From Desulfocapsa sp. (GTDB lineage Bacteria; Desulfobacterota; Desulfobulbia; Desulfobulbales; Desulfocapsaceae), in contig JAQYVF010000001.1 in the NCBI GenBank assembly GCA_030145625.1, forward strand, positions 1 to 64,000: a DNA stretch of 64,000 bases, in the 5' to 3' direction. This document shows, in pieces, positions 1 through 8,305 of this stretch. The stretch's first letter is position 1. The number at the start of each line of letters is the position of its first letter. The notes beneath the pieces are model-generated. The model was not told the origin of the DNA and made no database searches. It saw only the letters and a program-made list of their open reading frames with translations. Both the position numbers and the translations under genes were made by a program.

Positions 1-2
1 TA

Positions 3-131
3 GGGTTTAAAGCAAGAGAAATAATTCAGTACAGAAAATGTGAACTGTGCGAAAAAATATTTAATTCACCTGAAATAGTTGAAACTCTCCGGCAGGAAGC
101 CAATGCCGGGTTGAATTCCTGGTATCGGTAG
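3..131 (+). CDS. C-terminal fragment of an unidentified protein
   Basis: An open frame enters from the left edge and runs 42 codons to a TAG at 129-131. The peptide has a CxxC pair (CELCEKIF) and ends in SWYR. I do not recognise the family. It is too short to tell a true gene end from chance, but the CxxC pair and lack of internal stops favour a real carboxy terminus. The rest of the gene lies outside the window. Confidence 0.35.
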   Translation, partial: GFKAREIIQYRKCELCEKIFNSPEIVETLRQEANAGLNSWYR

Positions 132-190
132 ATACTAAAGCCGCTTAATATCTGCTGTGTTTTTTGTCATCAAATTATGAGTCATTATCA

Positions 191-667
191 ATGAAAATAC
201 GTAAACTTACTCCGGAAAATTATGCTAAGGTTTCTGCCTTGTTGCTGCGGGCATTCCCCGGTAGTACCTCTGAAATACAATTGGTTGAAAACTTTCACAA
301 GAATGGGAAGAGTGTTCATGAGTGGGTGTGTGTGCATACCAATAAAATCATCGCCTATTTTGATTTTTCAAATGCCTATAACGGCTCTGTTGTTTGTGGC
401 CTGCATCTGGCGCCACTGGCTGTCAATCCGGAGTTTCAAGGGCATGGAGTCGACTCAGAGTTGCTTCGCTTTGCCTTGAGGCAGGATGTCATCAAGGAAA
501 ACACAGTCTTTGTTCTGGGGGATCCTGACTTTTATAAAAAGTTTGGATTTGAGCTTTGTTCTACCCCTCTTTGTCCCTTTGATAAAAACAATGCCCATTT
601 CTTGAGCATTCGTAACAATGCATCGCACAGCTTCACCGTGGAATATGAATCCGAGTTTTGGGAATAG
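191..667 (+). CDS. GNAT-family N-acetyltransferase
   Basis: This 158-residue protein resembles the YhbS-like branch of GNAT acetyltransferases, which move an acetyl group from acetyl-CoA to an amine. The acetyl-CoA-binding motif is LAVNPEFQGHGVDSELLRFA, with the Q-G-H-G turn in the middle of the protein. It is followed by VFVLGDPDFYKKFGFE, the usual late strand and helix of the fold. I chose the ATG at 191 (MKIRKLTPENY) because it opens the first GNAT strand; an upstream TTG at 164 would add nine residues. The substrate cannot be inferred. The next gene follows after about 56 bp on the same strand. Confidence 0.8.
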   Translation: MKIRKLTPENYAKVSALLLRAFPGSTSEIQLVENFHKNGKSVHEWVCVHTNKIIAYFDFSNAYNGSVVCGLHLAPLAVNPEFQGHGVDSELLRFALRQDVIKENTVFVLGDPDFYKKFGFELCSTPLCPFDKNNAHFLSIRNNASHSFTVEYESEFWE

Positions 668-723
668 GGGCGACATGATGGGATTAACTATACTTGTCGC
701 GTAACGATTTACAGGGAAGAAAA

Positions 724-1560
724 ATGGTACAGATCGGCAAAATCAACAAACTTAGAATTAAAACAAGACAGGCCTATGGTGTTCACCTTGATGGTGGTGA
801 TTCAGGTGATATTCTGTTGCTGAAAAAGGAAGTTCCAAAGGAATGCCAGTCTGGAGATGAGCTTGAAGTTTTTGTCTACCTGGATCGGGAAGATCAACTA
901 CGGGCAACCACGAAAAAACCTTATGCAATAGTCGGTCAGTTTGCCAAATTGCAGGTAGTTGCTAATTCGTCGTCGGGTGCGTACCTGGACTGGGGCCTTG
1001 GACTGGATCTTTTTGTGCCAAAGAGCGAACAACAGGAACAAATGAAGGCGGGCAACTTTTATGTTGTCTTCATCTTTCTAAGCAAAAAAAATGGCAGTAT
1101 CGTAGCCTCTTCCAAGGTGGATAAATTTCTCAGCTCCCACCCTCCGAAATTTGAAGAGGGGGAAGAGGTAGATCTTCTCATATTTGACAAAACGGATCTG
1201 GGATTCAGGGCGATTGTCAATTCTTCTCATGAAGGTATGATCTATAAAAATGAAGTGTTTCAGAAGCTTCACATGGGACAGCATCTAAAAGCTTACATAA
1301 AAAAAATACGAGAAGATCTTAAGATTGACTTGAGTCTACAACAGCCTGGCTATCAAAGAGTCGATGATATTTCCCAGGCCATTCTTGATACAATAAAAGA
1401 CCATGACGGCAGGATTGCACTTACTGATAAAAGTCCACCGGAAGAGATCTACTCCCAGTTCGGAGTAAGTAAAAAAACCTTTAAAAAGGCAATAGGCTCC
1501 CTCTACAAAAAAAGGCTTATCACCATTGATAGTAGTGGAATTAAATTAGCCAGGTTGTGA
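724..1560 (+). CDS. S1-like RNA-binding protein, CvfB/YitL family
   Basis: The 278-residue product has the arrangement of the CvfB/YitL family: S1-type beta-barrel repeats, then a C-terminal winged helix. An early repeat (KINKLRIKTRQAYGVHLDG) and a second repeat (GAYLDWGLGLDLFVPKSEQ) are visible. The C-terminal segment DKSPPEEIYSQFGVSKKTF looks like the winged helix. CvfB was described as a regulator of virulence-factor expression in Staphylococcus; in other bacteria the family is only annotated as RNA-binding. The start at 724 is favoured by AGGGA six bases upstream; an upstream TTG at 694 lacks a ribosome site. Confidence 0.85.
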   Translation: MVQIGKINKLRIKTRQAYGVHLDGGDSGDILLLKKEVPKECQSGDELEVFVYLDREDQLRATTKKPYAIVGQFAKLQVVANSSSGAYLDWGLGLDLFVPKSEQQEQMKAGNFYVVFIFLSKKNGSIVASSKVDKFLSSHPPKFEEGEEVDLLIFDKTDLGFRAIVNSSHEGMIYKNEVFQKLHMGQHLKAYIKKIREDLKIDLSLQQPGYQRVDDISQAILDTIKDHDGRIALTDKSPPEEIYSQFGVSKKTFKKAIGSLYKKRLITIDSSGIKLARL

Positions 1561-1744
1561 AGCAGGATTGTCGAATCACCATGACTCTCTCAGAGTTTAA
1601 AACAGGAAACTCGATCATTAATGTTCTTCTCTGGTGCTCCCCGTCTTGTGGCTGAAGAAATGTTAATGACTTGGTGTGAGCTCTGGTAACCAGAAAAGGT
1701 AAATAAGCTCATTTAATGATAATTACTTTTGTATTGAGGCTGGA

Positions 1745-2431
1745 ATGATTCCTTGGGAATCGCTGGACAGTACCCTGGTGCCGGGAGGCTCCGGAACGCT
1801 ACGTTTGTACAGGCGGGGTGATGAGTTTTCCATCCGTGTGGATGGCTATGAGCTTATGAACAGTCGTGTCCATGGCTCGGAAGATGCCCTGGCCGAAATT
1901 GCCTGTACAAGGATTGCCAACCGACCTTTGCCTAAGGTCTTGATTGGTGGCCTGGGTATGGGCTATACAGTGGCAGCAGCATTAGAGATTCTTGCCTCAC
2001 AGGCTCAAGTGGTGGTGGCCGAATTGGTCCCGGCTGTGGTTGCGTGGAATCGTGGGCCGTTAGCCGGTCTAGCCGGATATCCCCTGGAAGATAGCCGGGT
2101 GTCGGTGCAGGAGAGTGATGTAGCCTTGATATTAAAGGCGGAACAGCAAGCCTACGATGCCATCATACTCGATGTGGACAACGGTCCTGACGGTCTGACC
2201 CGCACTGATAATGACTGGCTCTATAGCAGAGTCGGATTAAACGCAGCCCATAGCGCCCTAAAGCCCTCTGGTATCTTGTCCATCTGGTCTGCAAGTCCAG
2301 ATCCCGCCTTTTCCAAACTGCTGCGCCAGGCGGGATTTATAGTGGAAGAGGTTGCGGTCCGGGCAAGGGGCCGAAAGGGAGGTAGCCGGCACATGATCTG
2401 GCTTGCCGAACGACAAGCTCATTCTCGGTAA
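1745..2431 (+). CDS. Spermidine-synthase-like SAM-dependent methyltransferase
   Basis: The 228-residue protein has a Rossmann nucleotide-binding loop (VLIGGLGMGYTVAAAL) followed by an acidic strand end (VVVAELVPAVVAW). A later strand, YDAIILDVDNGPDG, holds the position of the catalytic Asp in spermidine synthases. This matches the 'spermidine synthase-like' proteins common in Desulfobacterota. It lacks the full N-terminal beta domain of true SpeE (about 280-300 residues), so aminopropyl transfer is not assured and the substrate is unknown. The stop codon lies 11 bp before MITE copy A1. Confidence 0.75.
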   Translation: MIPWESLDSTLVPGGSGTLRLYRRGDEFSIRVDGYELMNSRVHGSEDALAEIACTRIANRPLPKVLIGGLGMGYTVAAALEILASQAQVVVAELVPAVVAWNRGPLAGLAGYPLEDSRVSVQESDVALILKAEQQAYDAIILDVDNGPDGLTRTDNDWLYSRVGLNAAHSALKPSGILSIWSASPDPAFSKLLRQAGFIVEEVAVRARGRKGGSRHMIWLAERQAHSR

Positions 2432-2442
2432 AGATGGCTGTA

Positions 2443-2583
2443 GGCCACCTTGCAAAATTGCCTTTTCGCCCAAACTCTTCGTTATGAGAAATATTTTATC
2501 CTCGGGATATCAAATATATGCTTGCGGGAAAATTTTTCTCATGCCTCGATTTTGAACGAAAAATCTAATTTTTCAAGGTACCC
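2443..2583 (+). mobile_element. Palindromic MITE family A, copy 1
   Basis: This 141-bp non-coding element has imperfect terminal inverted repeats: the left end is GGCCACCTTGCAAAATT and the inverted right end is GGGTACCTTGAAAAATT. It is flanked by TGTA at 2439-2442 and 2584-2587, a 4-bp target duplication. The inverted relation extends inward, so much of the element can fold as one hairpin. A second copy lies at 4684-4824 and is about 91% identical over the 143 bp I compared by eye. No ORF inside is credible. A transposase family with 4-bp duplications must move it, but I cannot name it. Confidence 0.85.
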
Positions 2584-2699
2584 TGTAATCATTTTAAAGA
2601 AGGCATCTAATAAAAAAAGCTCTCTATCTGCCTCAAAAACAGGTCTCAGGTACGCGAAATCCTAGGCTTCGTTTTCTCCGAGATTCCTTTAGTGTTTTG

Positions 2700-2990
2700 T
2701 TAATTGCGTTTTTTCGTCCATACATTCTCTTTCTTTTGCTCATTTACGCTATCTTTTTTAACAACCTTCGAGGAAAATTTGGTTTTCAAATAGAGCGTCT
2801 CCACCTTCTCTCTGGCCCACGGTGTCTTGCGCAGAAACTTGAGGCTCGACTTGATACTGGGCGTCTTGGTAAAACAGTTAATAGAAATTTTCTTGCCCAG
2901 CCTATACCAGCCATACTGTTCAACCAGACGGGTCAGAATCATTTCCAGGGTGATGCCTTGCAGTGGGGTTTTGCTTTTGGGATTGTTCAT
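2700..2990 (-). CDS. VF530 (DUF2132) family DNA-binding protein
   Basis: The 96-residue product opens with [20 protein letters not shown] and continues with [19 protein letters not shown] and [18 protein letters not shown], the complete and very conserved signature of the VF530 family. The solved member from Vibrio fischeri has a double-stranded DNA-binding fold, but the cellular role is unknown. The last 25 or so residues are a lysine-rich tail not needed for the fold. Its ATG overlaps the end of the RNase D-like gene by 4 bp, so the two are translationally coupled. Confidence 0.9.
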   Translation of the reverse strand: MNNPKSKTPLQGITLEMILTRLVEQYGWYRLGKKISINCFTKTPSIKSSLKFLRKTPWAREKVETLYLKTKFSSKVVKKDSVNEQKKENVWTKKRN

Positions 2991-3607
2991 GTTGCATCCT
3001 TGCTCACGGTCTGTTGTTTCAGAGATTGGTGGAGTTTCCTTCCTACCCAGGCATCGGTGGCCGCATATTGTATCTGTCGTGGGGTAAGTTCATCTTTGGC
3101 CCAGTTGGAGGTTTGTGCCCCCTTGGAAATGCGAAAGCCCAGGAGTACGGCGGCCAGACCACGCAGGCCATGGTTCTTGATGTTTACCTTTTTGGCAAGG
3201 CTTCCTAGATCGACAAAGCCTGCGGATTTAAAATTGGATATTTTCTTGAGTTCCCGGATATCGTAGTTAAGGCTCACCCCGGTCTTGACGATAGATGGAT
3301 CGGCCAGGATATCACGTAGAGGCCTGGCCAGGCCAAGGTATTTTAACTGGAAGATAAAAACCTCTGTCTTGCTTGCTAACTGCAGAAGTGAAGGCAGATA
3401 GCTTTCTTTCTTGCTGAATGCTGGGCGAGTTTCCGTATCAAACCCGAGTAGGGTCTGACCTCCAAGTTTATGCATTGCCTCGCTCAGCTCATCCTTGTTT
3501 CGTACCACATACACCGGACCTGTCCACTGTGCAATGGGACAGGCGTTTATTTCATCCTTGCTCATTCGCCGATCAAAACCTGGCTGCTCTTTTTTACTGT
3601 TAATCAT
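2987..3607 (-). CDS. RNase D-like 3'-5' exonuclease (DEDDy)
   Basis: This 206-residue protein is a single DEDD exonuclease domain. Visible motifs are [10 protein letters not shown] (Exo I, D and E), [12 protein letters not shown] (Exo II) and [15 protein letters not shown] (Exo III, with the DEDDy tyrosine and aspartate). It lacks the C-terminal HRDC domains of full-length RNase D (about 370 residues), so it is one of the short RNase D-like or WRN-exonuclease-like proteins that trim RNA or DNA 3' ends. The downstream VF530 gene overlaps it by 4 bp, which suggests a joint nucleic-acid role. The start could also be the internal Met of [10 protein letters not shown]. Confidence 0.85.
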   Translation of the reverse strand: MINSKKEQPGFDRRMSKDEINACPIAQWTGPVYVVRNKDELSEAMHKLGGQTLLGFDTETRPAFSKKESYLPSLLQLASKTEVFIFQLKYLGLARPLRDILADPSIVKTGVSLNYDIRELKKISNFKSAGFVDLGSLAKKVNIKNHGLRGLAAVLLGFRISKGAQTSNWAKDELTPRQIQYAATDAWVGRKLHQSLKQQTVSKDAT

Positions 3608-3709
3608 GTGTCTTGAAATTCGTCTTTGTTCATTTTACTTACCAGAAATGGCTACTGTGAGTATATTTCTGGGAACACCGGGAGTGGAGTGAAGATTCAA
3701 TATATATAA

Positions 3710-4582
3710 TCAGCCACTTCGTTTCCAGCCCCTTTTTTGAATGGGAAACAGGTTGCCGCTAACCAGTGTCAGCAGGATGGCCAAAACAATTGCAGCAATA
3801 CCGAGTAAGACATTAACGTAGACAGGGGCCACCAGGGCAATACGTATAATCATGGTGGAAAGGGCAAAACCGGAATTACGAAAGACAGAGTAAAAAGAAG
3901 GGTGAAAACATTGGGCAATGAGCACCACCAGTATATCCGTGATGATCAAAAGTGTATAAAAATCATGGAAGAAATCAGTATGTTCTACGCCTATTGCAGT
4001 GAGGTAGAGGGCACGTAGTCCCATAAAAACAAAGGAGGTGAGAAGAAGCAGGGCAATACCTTTTTTGGCTGCGACAAAACTAAATATATCATCTACATGA
4101 TCTTGCTCATCCTGAGCTTTGTTTTGTAAAATGTAATACACACCAAGCAGGGTAAAGATTACTACAGCCCCGAAACCGTCTGACATGATATGGAGAACAC
4201 CTTGCTCATTGCCAAGATAGGTGACTGGTTCCTGAAAATGTGACAATTCCTTGAAAGCATTTCGCATTAAAATCAGAGAGAGAATCTCAAATTGTTTACC
4301 AACGGAACGAGAAAAAGAACAGGGAAGGGTGAAGATGAGGCTGATTACTTCTAGAATGAGAATTATTGTAAATGCTCCACCGATAGCATAAAAATGATTT
4401 CCCGGAACTATAAGGCTCAACTGCTCAGGAAGGAGATTTTGTCGTTTTAACTCTATAACAAAGAGACTGAAGACAAAGAGCAGGACCAGCAAGATAGAGA
4501 TCTTGCGGTGCATTTTTTCGTGTTCATAAAATTGATGCAGGGGATCGAAAACCCAGGTGATTCGTTCGTAGATTTTGTTCAT
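3710..4582 (-). CDS. Integral membrane protein of unknown function
   Basis: The 290-residue protein has about seven hydrophobic helices: around residues 28-45, 67-90, 140-158, 175-195, 215-232, 240-257 and 262-282. The first two dozen residues and the tail (PIQKRGWKRSG) are basic and probably cytoplasmic. The longest polar stretches are residues 90-135 and an acidic loop (NKAQDEQDHVDDIF). I see no transporter, kinase or protease signature and do not recognise the family. It is a single gene: both neighbours are spaced away, and MITE copy A2 sits about 100 bp upstream of its start. Confidence 0.7.
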   Translation of the reverse strand: MNKIYERITWVFDPLHQFYEHEKMHRKISILLVLLFVFSLFVIELKRQNLLPEQLSLIVPGNHFYAIGGAFTIILILEVISLIFTLPCSFSRSVGKQFEILSLILMRNAFKELSHFQEPVTYLGNEQGVLHIMSDGFGAVVIFTLLGVYYILQNKAQDEQDHVDDIFSFVAAKKGIALLLLTSFVFMGLRALYLTAIGVEHTDFFHDFYTLLIITDILVVLIAQCFHPSFYSVFRNSGFALSTMIIRIALVAPVYVNVLLGIAAIVLAILLTLVSGNLFPIQKRGWKRSG

Positions 4583-4683
4583 TGCAGTTATTTTGGTGAC
4601 TGGCCTGAAAAATGACAGTCGGTTTGGGAAAATATGACTCTTTTAAAGGGTGGTCTATGCTGTAAACGATCAGATAAACATTA

Positions 4684-4824
4684 GGCCACCTTGCAAAATT
4701 GCCTTTTCGCCCAAACTCTTCGTTATGATAAAAGTTTTATCCTCTGAATATCAACTATATACATGCGGTAATTTTTTTCTCCTGCCTCGATTTTGAACGA
4801 AAAGTCTAATTTTTCAAGGTACCC
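4684..4824 (+). mobile_element. Palindromic MITE family A, copy 2
   Basis: This second 141-bp copy of the element at 2443-2583 lies in the same orientation. The 4-bp flank is ATTA at 4680-4683 and 4825-4828, different from the TGTA of copy 1, so the two inserted independently. The ends are the most conserved part; most of the 13 differences fall in the central third. It occupies a third of the 430-bp gap between the membrane protein and the ferredoxin-domain gene. The rest of that gap (4583-4679 and 4829-5012) shows nothing else I can support. Confidence 0.85.
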
Positions 4825-5012
4825 ATTAGCAACTATCAACAGACAACCAATTACTCAGGAGCTTATACTTAGTACATTAGCAAGTCAGCTGTGTGCTCGT
4901 CAATGACTATCACTGTGCGAGTACCTGTAGAGAAAATGGAAAGAAAATTGCCTAAAGGCGCTACCCGGTTTTGTATGGAGTTTTTGTTTGATTTCTCTTC
5001 TGATTTCCTGCC

Positions 5013-5822
5013 CTACGCCCTATTTGTCATGGAGAGGGCGTCAGTTGGACAGACATTACGGCATAAACCGCAACCAAAACAGGCCGAGGTGTGGATGTGG
5101 GCCTTGTGCTCACTGGATACCTCCACGCTGGTGATGGCGCTAAAATGACAGGCGTCCTCGCAGTCACCACAACCGATACACTGTTCCTCATCTACTACAG
5201 CCATTTTCTCCCCACGAAACATGGTCTCCACATCTATCGACAGGGTGCGGAGTCCAAGGCAATCCTGGGGTTGACAATTACAGATCGCACCGATAAACGG
5301 TGTCATCATGGTCCAGATGGTATGCACGGCACCTTCTTTTTCCAATTCTTCCATCTGACCTATAGCTTCTGCAGGGGTTAATGACTCCAGGCCTTGATCT
5401 TGAGCTAGACCAAAATAGCCCATATCAAGATCATGGTACCAGGCTTCTGCAGAATAGCTGACCGAATAACAACATCGGTTTTCCTTTTTCATAGAAGCCC
5501 AGCGACAGGCACAGGGCAACCTGACAACCGTGGCCGCTTTTCCAACCAATTCCCTGATATCCTCTATGGTAACCACCTGTCCAAAATGCTCTAGCTTGGC
5601 CTTGTCCACCATATTTTTTACCAAGCGTGCCGGAAGGCGTTTCTTTTTTCCAAACAACGTTTCCAGGCGACCAATGGTTTCAACCCCTTGCTCAATGGTA
5701 GAGGTAAAAAAATCATTGATATATTCTCTGCGGACCAGATCACTCATGAGATCTTTGCCATAATTCTCGGCATTTTCAAACCACACCTTGCCATCACCAT
5801 GTTTGCTGCAGAATTCACACAT
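5013..5822 (-). CDS. Ferredoxin-domain iron-sulfur protein with extra cysteine motifs
   Basis: This 269-residue protein ends in a two-[4Fe-4S] ferredoxin domain: CIGCGDCEDACHF and CFGCGLCRNVCP, with spacing that fits two cubane clusters. Upstream are more cysteines: an N-terminal MCEFC, a central PCACRW...RCCYS and ICNCQPQDC, so further metal sites are likely. The N-terminal 180 residues are soluble and mostly helical. No signal peptide is present, so it should be cytoplasmic. It is probably an electron carrier or a redox sensor; the partner is unknown. It stands alone, with the IS66-like MITE 70 bp upstream of its start. Confidence 0.75.
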   Translation of the reverse strand: MCEFCSKHGDGKVWFENAENYGKDLMSDLVRREYINDFFTSTIEQGVETIGRLETLFGKKKRLPARLVKNMVDKAKLEHFGQVVTIEDIRELVGKAATVVRLPCACRWASMKKENRCCYSVSYSAEAWYHDLDMGYFGLAQDQGLESLTPAEAIGQMEELEKEGAVHTIWTMMTPFIGAICNCQPQDCLGLRTLSIDVETMFRGEKMAVVDEEQCIGCGDCEDACHFSAITSVEVSSEHKAHIHTSACFGCGLCRNVCPTDALSMTNRA

Positions 5823-5893
5823 ACTTGTTCCTTATTGTTATTTTGTATCTTGGTGTGGAAGGGTTATAGCTGGCAGATATTGTAATGTCAAAG

Positions 5894-6045
5894 GTAACTA
5901 TTCAGCAGCACTCCATCTTCGTCCATTTAGGTCTTCTCGAATAGTACTAGTATGCTTCGAAGTCCTAAATGAACGAATATAAAGCACTGCTAAACAGTTA
6001 CAGAGCGGTTGTTTGCCAATTATTGGGCATCACCTGAATAGTTAC
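5894..6045. mobile_element. IS66-like MITE with 8-bp target duplication
   Basis: This 152-bp element is bounded by perfect 12-bp inverted repeats, GTAACTATTCAG at 5894-5905 and its complement at 6034-6045. It is flanked by TGTCAAAG at 5886-5893 and 6046-6053, an exact 8-bp duplication. IS66-family elements are known for ends that start with GTAA and for 8-bp duplications, so this is best read as a non-autonomous IS66 derivative. Inside, 5894-5946 and 5949-6001 form a long imperfect palindrome whose right end is another near-copy of the terminal repeat. No coding potential is visible. Confidence 0.85.
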
Positions 6046-6319
6046 TGTCAAAGTCTATAAAATCAGACGTGGAGTGACCGAAGAACTATCTGTGAAAGAT
6101 TCTCACCAAGATAGTGTGAAATACTCTCGGAAGGTTACTTTTTCAAGGGATCATACTTCTGATAGTCAAGCATCAGGTTATTGTAATCTTTTTTCCTGAT
6201 AAGAAAAGCTCATGGATTAGAGTCCTATAATGTGGCAAGTGCAGCCGGCGTTAATCTAAAATTGTCTCAACTCGTTACTATTAATGCCAATTAAATTTGA
6301 GTTGATATGAAAAAGATGT

Positions 6320-6348
6320 TTGAAATCACAATGAAAATATGCTAGAAA
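6320..6348 (+). promoter_or_regulatory. Possible promoter of the first 37-aa peptide gene
   Basis: TTGAAA and TAGAAA are separated by 17 bp, about 75 bp upstream of the ATG at 6424. The match to a sigma-70 promoter is moderate. The remaining sequence between the IS66-like element (ends 6045) and this site is AT-rich and contains no gene I can support; an inverted CAACTC/GAGTTG pair is the only notable structure. Confidence 0.35.
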
Positions 6349-6423
6349 ATCTTCTAATTTTTTAAAATTGAATCTATTTTTCTGCAATATACACGACCAA
6401 CACGATAAAGAGAGGATATTCCA

Positions 6424-6537
6424 ATGGATGGTGCATCTGAAAATCTTGGTTTGGTAATTCTGGCTATACTTGGCTTTATTACTATTAGCGTTGTTGGCCA
6501 GTTGATTAAAGTGTTGTTGCGTATTGAAAGAAAATAG
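6424..6537 (+). CDS. Small single-pass membrane peptide, 37 aa (paralogue 1)
   Basis: The ORF runs from ATG 6424 to TAG 6537 after a purine-rich ribosome site (AGAGAGGA). The peptide has a short polar N-terminus (MDGASENLG), one hydrophobic span (LVILAILGFITISVVGQLI) and a basic tail (RIERK), so a single membrane helix with the C-terminus inside is likely. The ORF at 6916-7029 is the same length and identical at 17 of 37 positions, with the first GAS, LG, VIL, GF, IS, IK and final RK shared. Conservation across two copies argues for a real gene. Function is unknown; type I toxin-like and regulatory micropeptides share this size and shape. Confidence 0.7.
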   Translation: MDGASENLGLVILAILGFITISVVGQLIKVLLRIERK

Positions 6538-6755
6538 AAGCTACGTACCACACTCTTTTTTTTACCCTTTAGCGCGTTAGGGCCGGATAGGGAAAATTCC
6601 GGTTTGAGTTGTGGGGTATCAGGAATTTTCAGTTCTACCACTATTACAGGGTATTGTCTTGCCCCTTGTTCTCTTCTCTGACTCCTGTTTGTTTTTATTT
6701 TATACCAAAAGGTTACTCGTATTTTTTTCTGAAATCTGACATTTTAAAAGGGCGT

Positions 6756-6784
6756 TTATTCAAGTAACTTAAGTGGAATATAAT
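6756..6784 (+). promoter_or_regulatory. Possible promoter of the second 37-aa peptide gene
   Basis: A perfect TATAAT at 6779-6784 follows a weak -35 region (around 6756). It would give a leader of about 125 nt before the ATG at 6916. Within the leader is a small AAAGAAA/TTTCTTT hairpin. The rest of 6538-6915 holds T-rich tracts and no other ORF I can support. Confidence 0.4.
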
Positions 6785-6915
6785 CTATGATTATTTGTCC
6801 TTTGAATTCACCTCTGAAAAATGTTAAAAAAGAAATCCTTTCTTTTTGCGCAAGATGAAGTGTGTGAATTTTTTTTGATTACAAAAAACAAATTTTATCA
6901 AAGGAGAGCTAACCA

Positions 6916-7029
6916 ATGAATGGTGCATCTGATTATCTTGGCTGGGTAATTCTTGGAACGGTAGGTTTTGTGGTTATCAGTATCGCTTATGAGGCTATCA
7001 AAAAAATATTTCAACTGAGAAGAAAATAA
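6916..7029 (+). CDS. Small single-pass membrane peptide, 37 aa (paralogue 2)
   Basis: The ORF runs from ATG 6916 to TAA 7029, preceded by AAGGAGAG nine bases upstream, a strong ribosome site. The product has the same plan as the ORF at 6424-6537: MNGASDYLG, then the hydrophobic span WVILGTVGFVVISIAY, then a basic end (FQLRRK). The first nucleotides (ATGGTGCATCTGA) and the last (AGAAAATA) are the most similar between the copies, while the middle is diverged but keeps its hydrophobic character. This is the pattern of selection on protein sequence after duplication. A hairpin with a T-rich tail follows at 7084. Confidence 0.72.
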   Translation: MNGASDYLGWVILGTVGFVVISIAYEAIKKIFQLRRK

Positions 7030-7083
7030 CAAGTCATTGACGTCACAACTTTGCATTTTTATTACGTGTGAACAGGATTGAAT

Positions 7084-7132
7084 GAGGGACTGCTCTATAA
7101 TAGAGATTGTCCCTCTAGTTTTGTTGGTTTTT
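7084..7132 (+). terminator. Terminator after the peptide pair
   Basis: GAGGGAC (7084-7090) pairs with GTCCCTC (7109-7115). The loop itself contains a CTCTATAATAGAG hairpin. It is followed by a T-rich stretch ending in six T's. The T-tract is on the plus side, so it fits the peptide gene at 6916-7029 and not the oncoming nadA. Confidence 0.6.
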
Positions 7133-7195
7133 TCCTGTCTGAATAAGGCCACTATCTTGTTCTTGAACAGTTCTGTCTAAATAAATGATGTGAAC

Positions 7196-8305
7196 TCAGG
7201 CATTTCCTTTTCCTTTCGTTTGAATGGCCATTTTTTTTGCGAAATCCATCATGCGGTTAAGTGGAATTACCGCCTTACGCCGAAGGTTTTCTTCAACCAC
7301 TATTTCATTACTTCCACTCTTTAAGGTTTCTGCCAGGTTTCGTAGACCGTTCATTGCCATCCAGGGACAACGCATACAGCTTCCGCAAGTCCCACCAATA
7401 CCGCCAGTTGGGGCTTCCAGGAATATTTTATTCGGTGATGCCTGTTTCATCGTGTAAAAAATGCCCGGTTCTGTCACTACGATAAATTGTTTTGCATTAC
7501 TTGTTATGCTTGCCTGTATTAAAGCGGATGTTGAGCCGACGACATCGGCGAGTTTTATAACTTCTTCAGGTGATTCCGGGTGAACCAATACGCAAGCGTT
7601 GGGAAATTGTTTTTTGAGATTTTGAATACCTATTGCCTTAAATTTTTCATGGACAACACAACTACCGGGCCAGATAAGCATCTCGGTGCCGGTTGTTTTT
7701 TGGATATAAGAACCCAGGTGCTTATCTGGAGCCCAGAGGATTTTCTTTTTCTGCCTCGCAAGATATTGAATAATCGGCAAGGCGATTCCAGAGGTAACCA
7801 CCCAATCGGCCCTCGCTTTGACAGCAGCGCTGGTATTGGCATAGACGACAACCGTATGATCGGGATGGGCGTCACAGAAATCGGAGAAAAGATTAACCGG
7901 ACAGCCCATATCTAGGGAACAGGTTGCCTCCTTGTCTGGCATTAGAATTCTTTTTTCAGGATTGAGAATTTTGGCAGTTTCACCCATGAATTGAACACCA
8001 GCCACCACAAGAGTCGTGGCTGGATGTTCAGTGCCATACCTGGCCATTTCCAGGGAGTCGGCAACGTAGCCGCCTGTTTCCTCTGCAAGCTGTTGAAGGT
8101 CAGGTGAAGTGTAGAAGTGGGCGACAAGAACAGCATTCTGTTGTTTTAATAAGGCCTTGATTTCCTCAAGTAAGGCTCTACGTTCCCCAAGTGCATAATT
8201 GGCTGTCTGTATGGAAGCAATAACTTGAGCCTCCTCAATACATTCTTTGCTGACAATTGAGCCAATCCATTTTTCTACGACGGTAATTGGATTTTGTTGC
8301 GTCAT
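7196..8305 (-). CDS. nadA: Quinolinate synthase A
   Basis: NadA condenses iminoaspartate with dihydroxyacetone phosphate to quinolinate in NAD synthesis, using one oxygen-sensitive [4Fe-4S] cluster. Family features are [18 protein letters not shown] near residue 65, [32 protein letters not shown] and the C-terminal [12 protein letters not shown]. The cluster cysteines lie in the last three cysteine-bearing segments. Length (369 residues) fits the family. I chose the ATG at 8305 because GAGGGA lies six bases upstream; an ATG 18 bp earlier lacks a site. nadB and nadC are not next to it. Confidence 0.95.
   Translation of the reverse strand: MTQQNPITVVEKWIGSIVSKECIEEAQVIASIQTANYALGERRALLEEIKALLKQQNAVLVAHFYTSPDLQQLAEETGGYVADSLEMARYGTEHPATTLVVAGVQFMGETAKILNPEKRILMPDKEATCSLDMGCPVNLFSDFCDAHPDHTVVVYANTSAAVKARADWVVTSGIALPIIQYLARQKKKILWAPDKHLGSYIQKTTGTEMLIWPGSCVVHEKFKAIGIQNLKKQFPNACVLVHPESPEEVIKLADVVGSTSALIQASITSNAKQFIVVTEPGIFYTMKQASPNKIFLEAPTGGIGGTCGSCMRCPWMAMNGLRNLAETLKSGSNEIVVEENLRRKAVIPLNRMMDFAKKMAIQTKGKGNA

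Noticed and set aside
2450-2665. Plus-strand ORF of 71 codons beginning inside MITE copy A1
   Set aside because: It starts within the mobile element, has no ribosome site, and its sequence is low-complexity. The matching region of copy A2 does not keep the frame.
6354-6641. Minus-strand ORF of 95 codons overlapping the first 37-aa peptide
   Set aside because: It lies opposite a well-supported small gene with a ribosome site, and its residues match no family.
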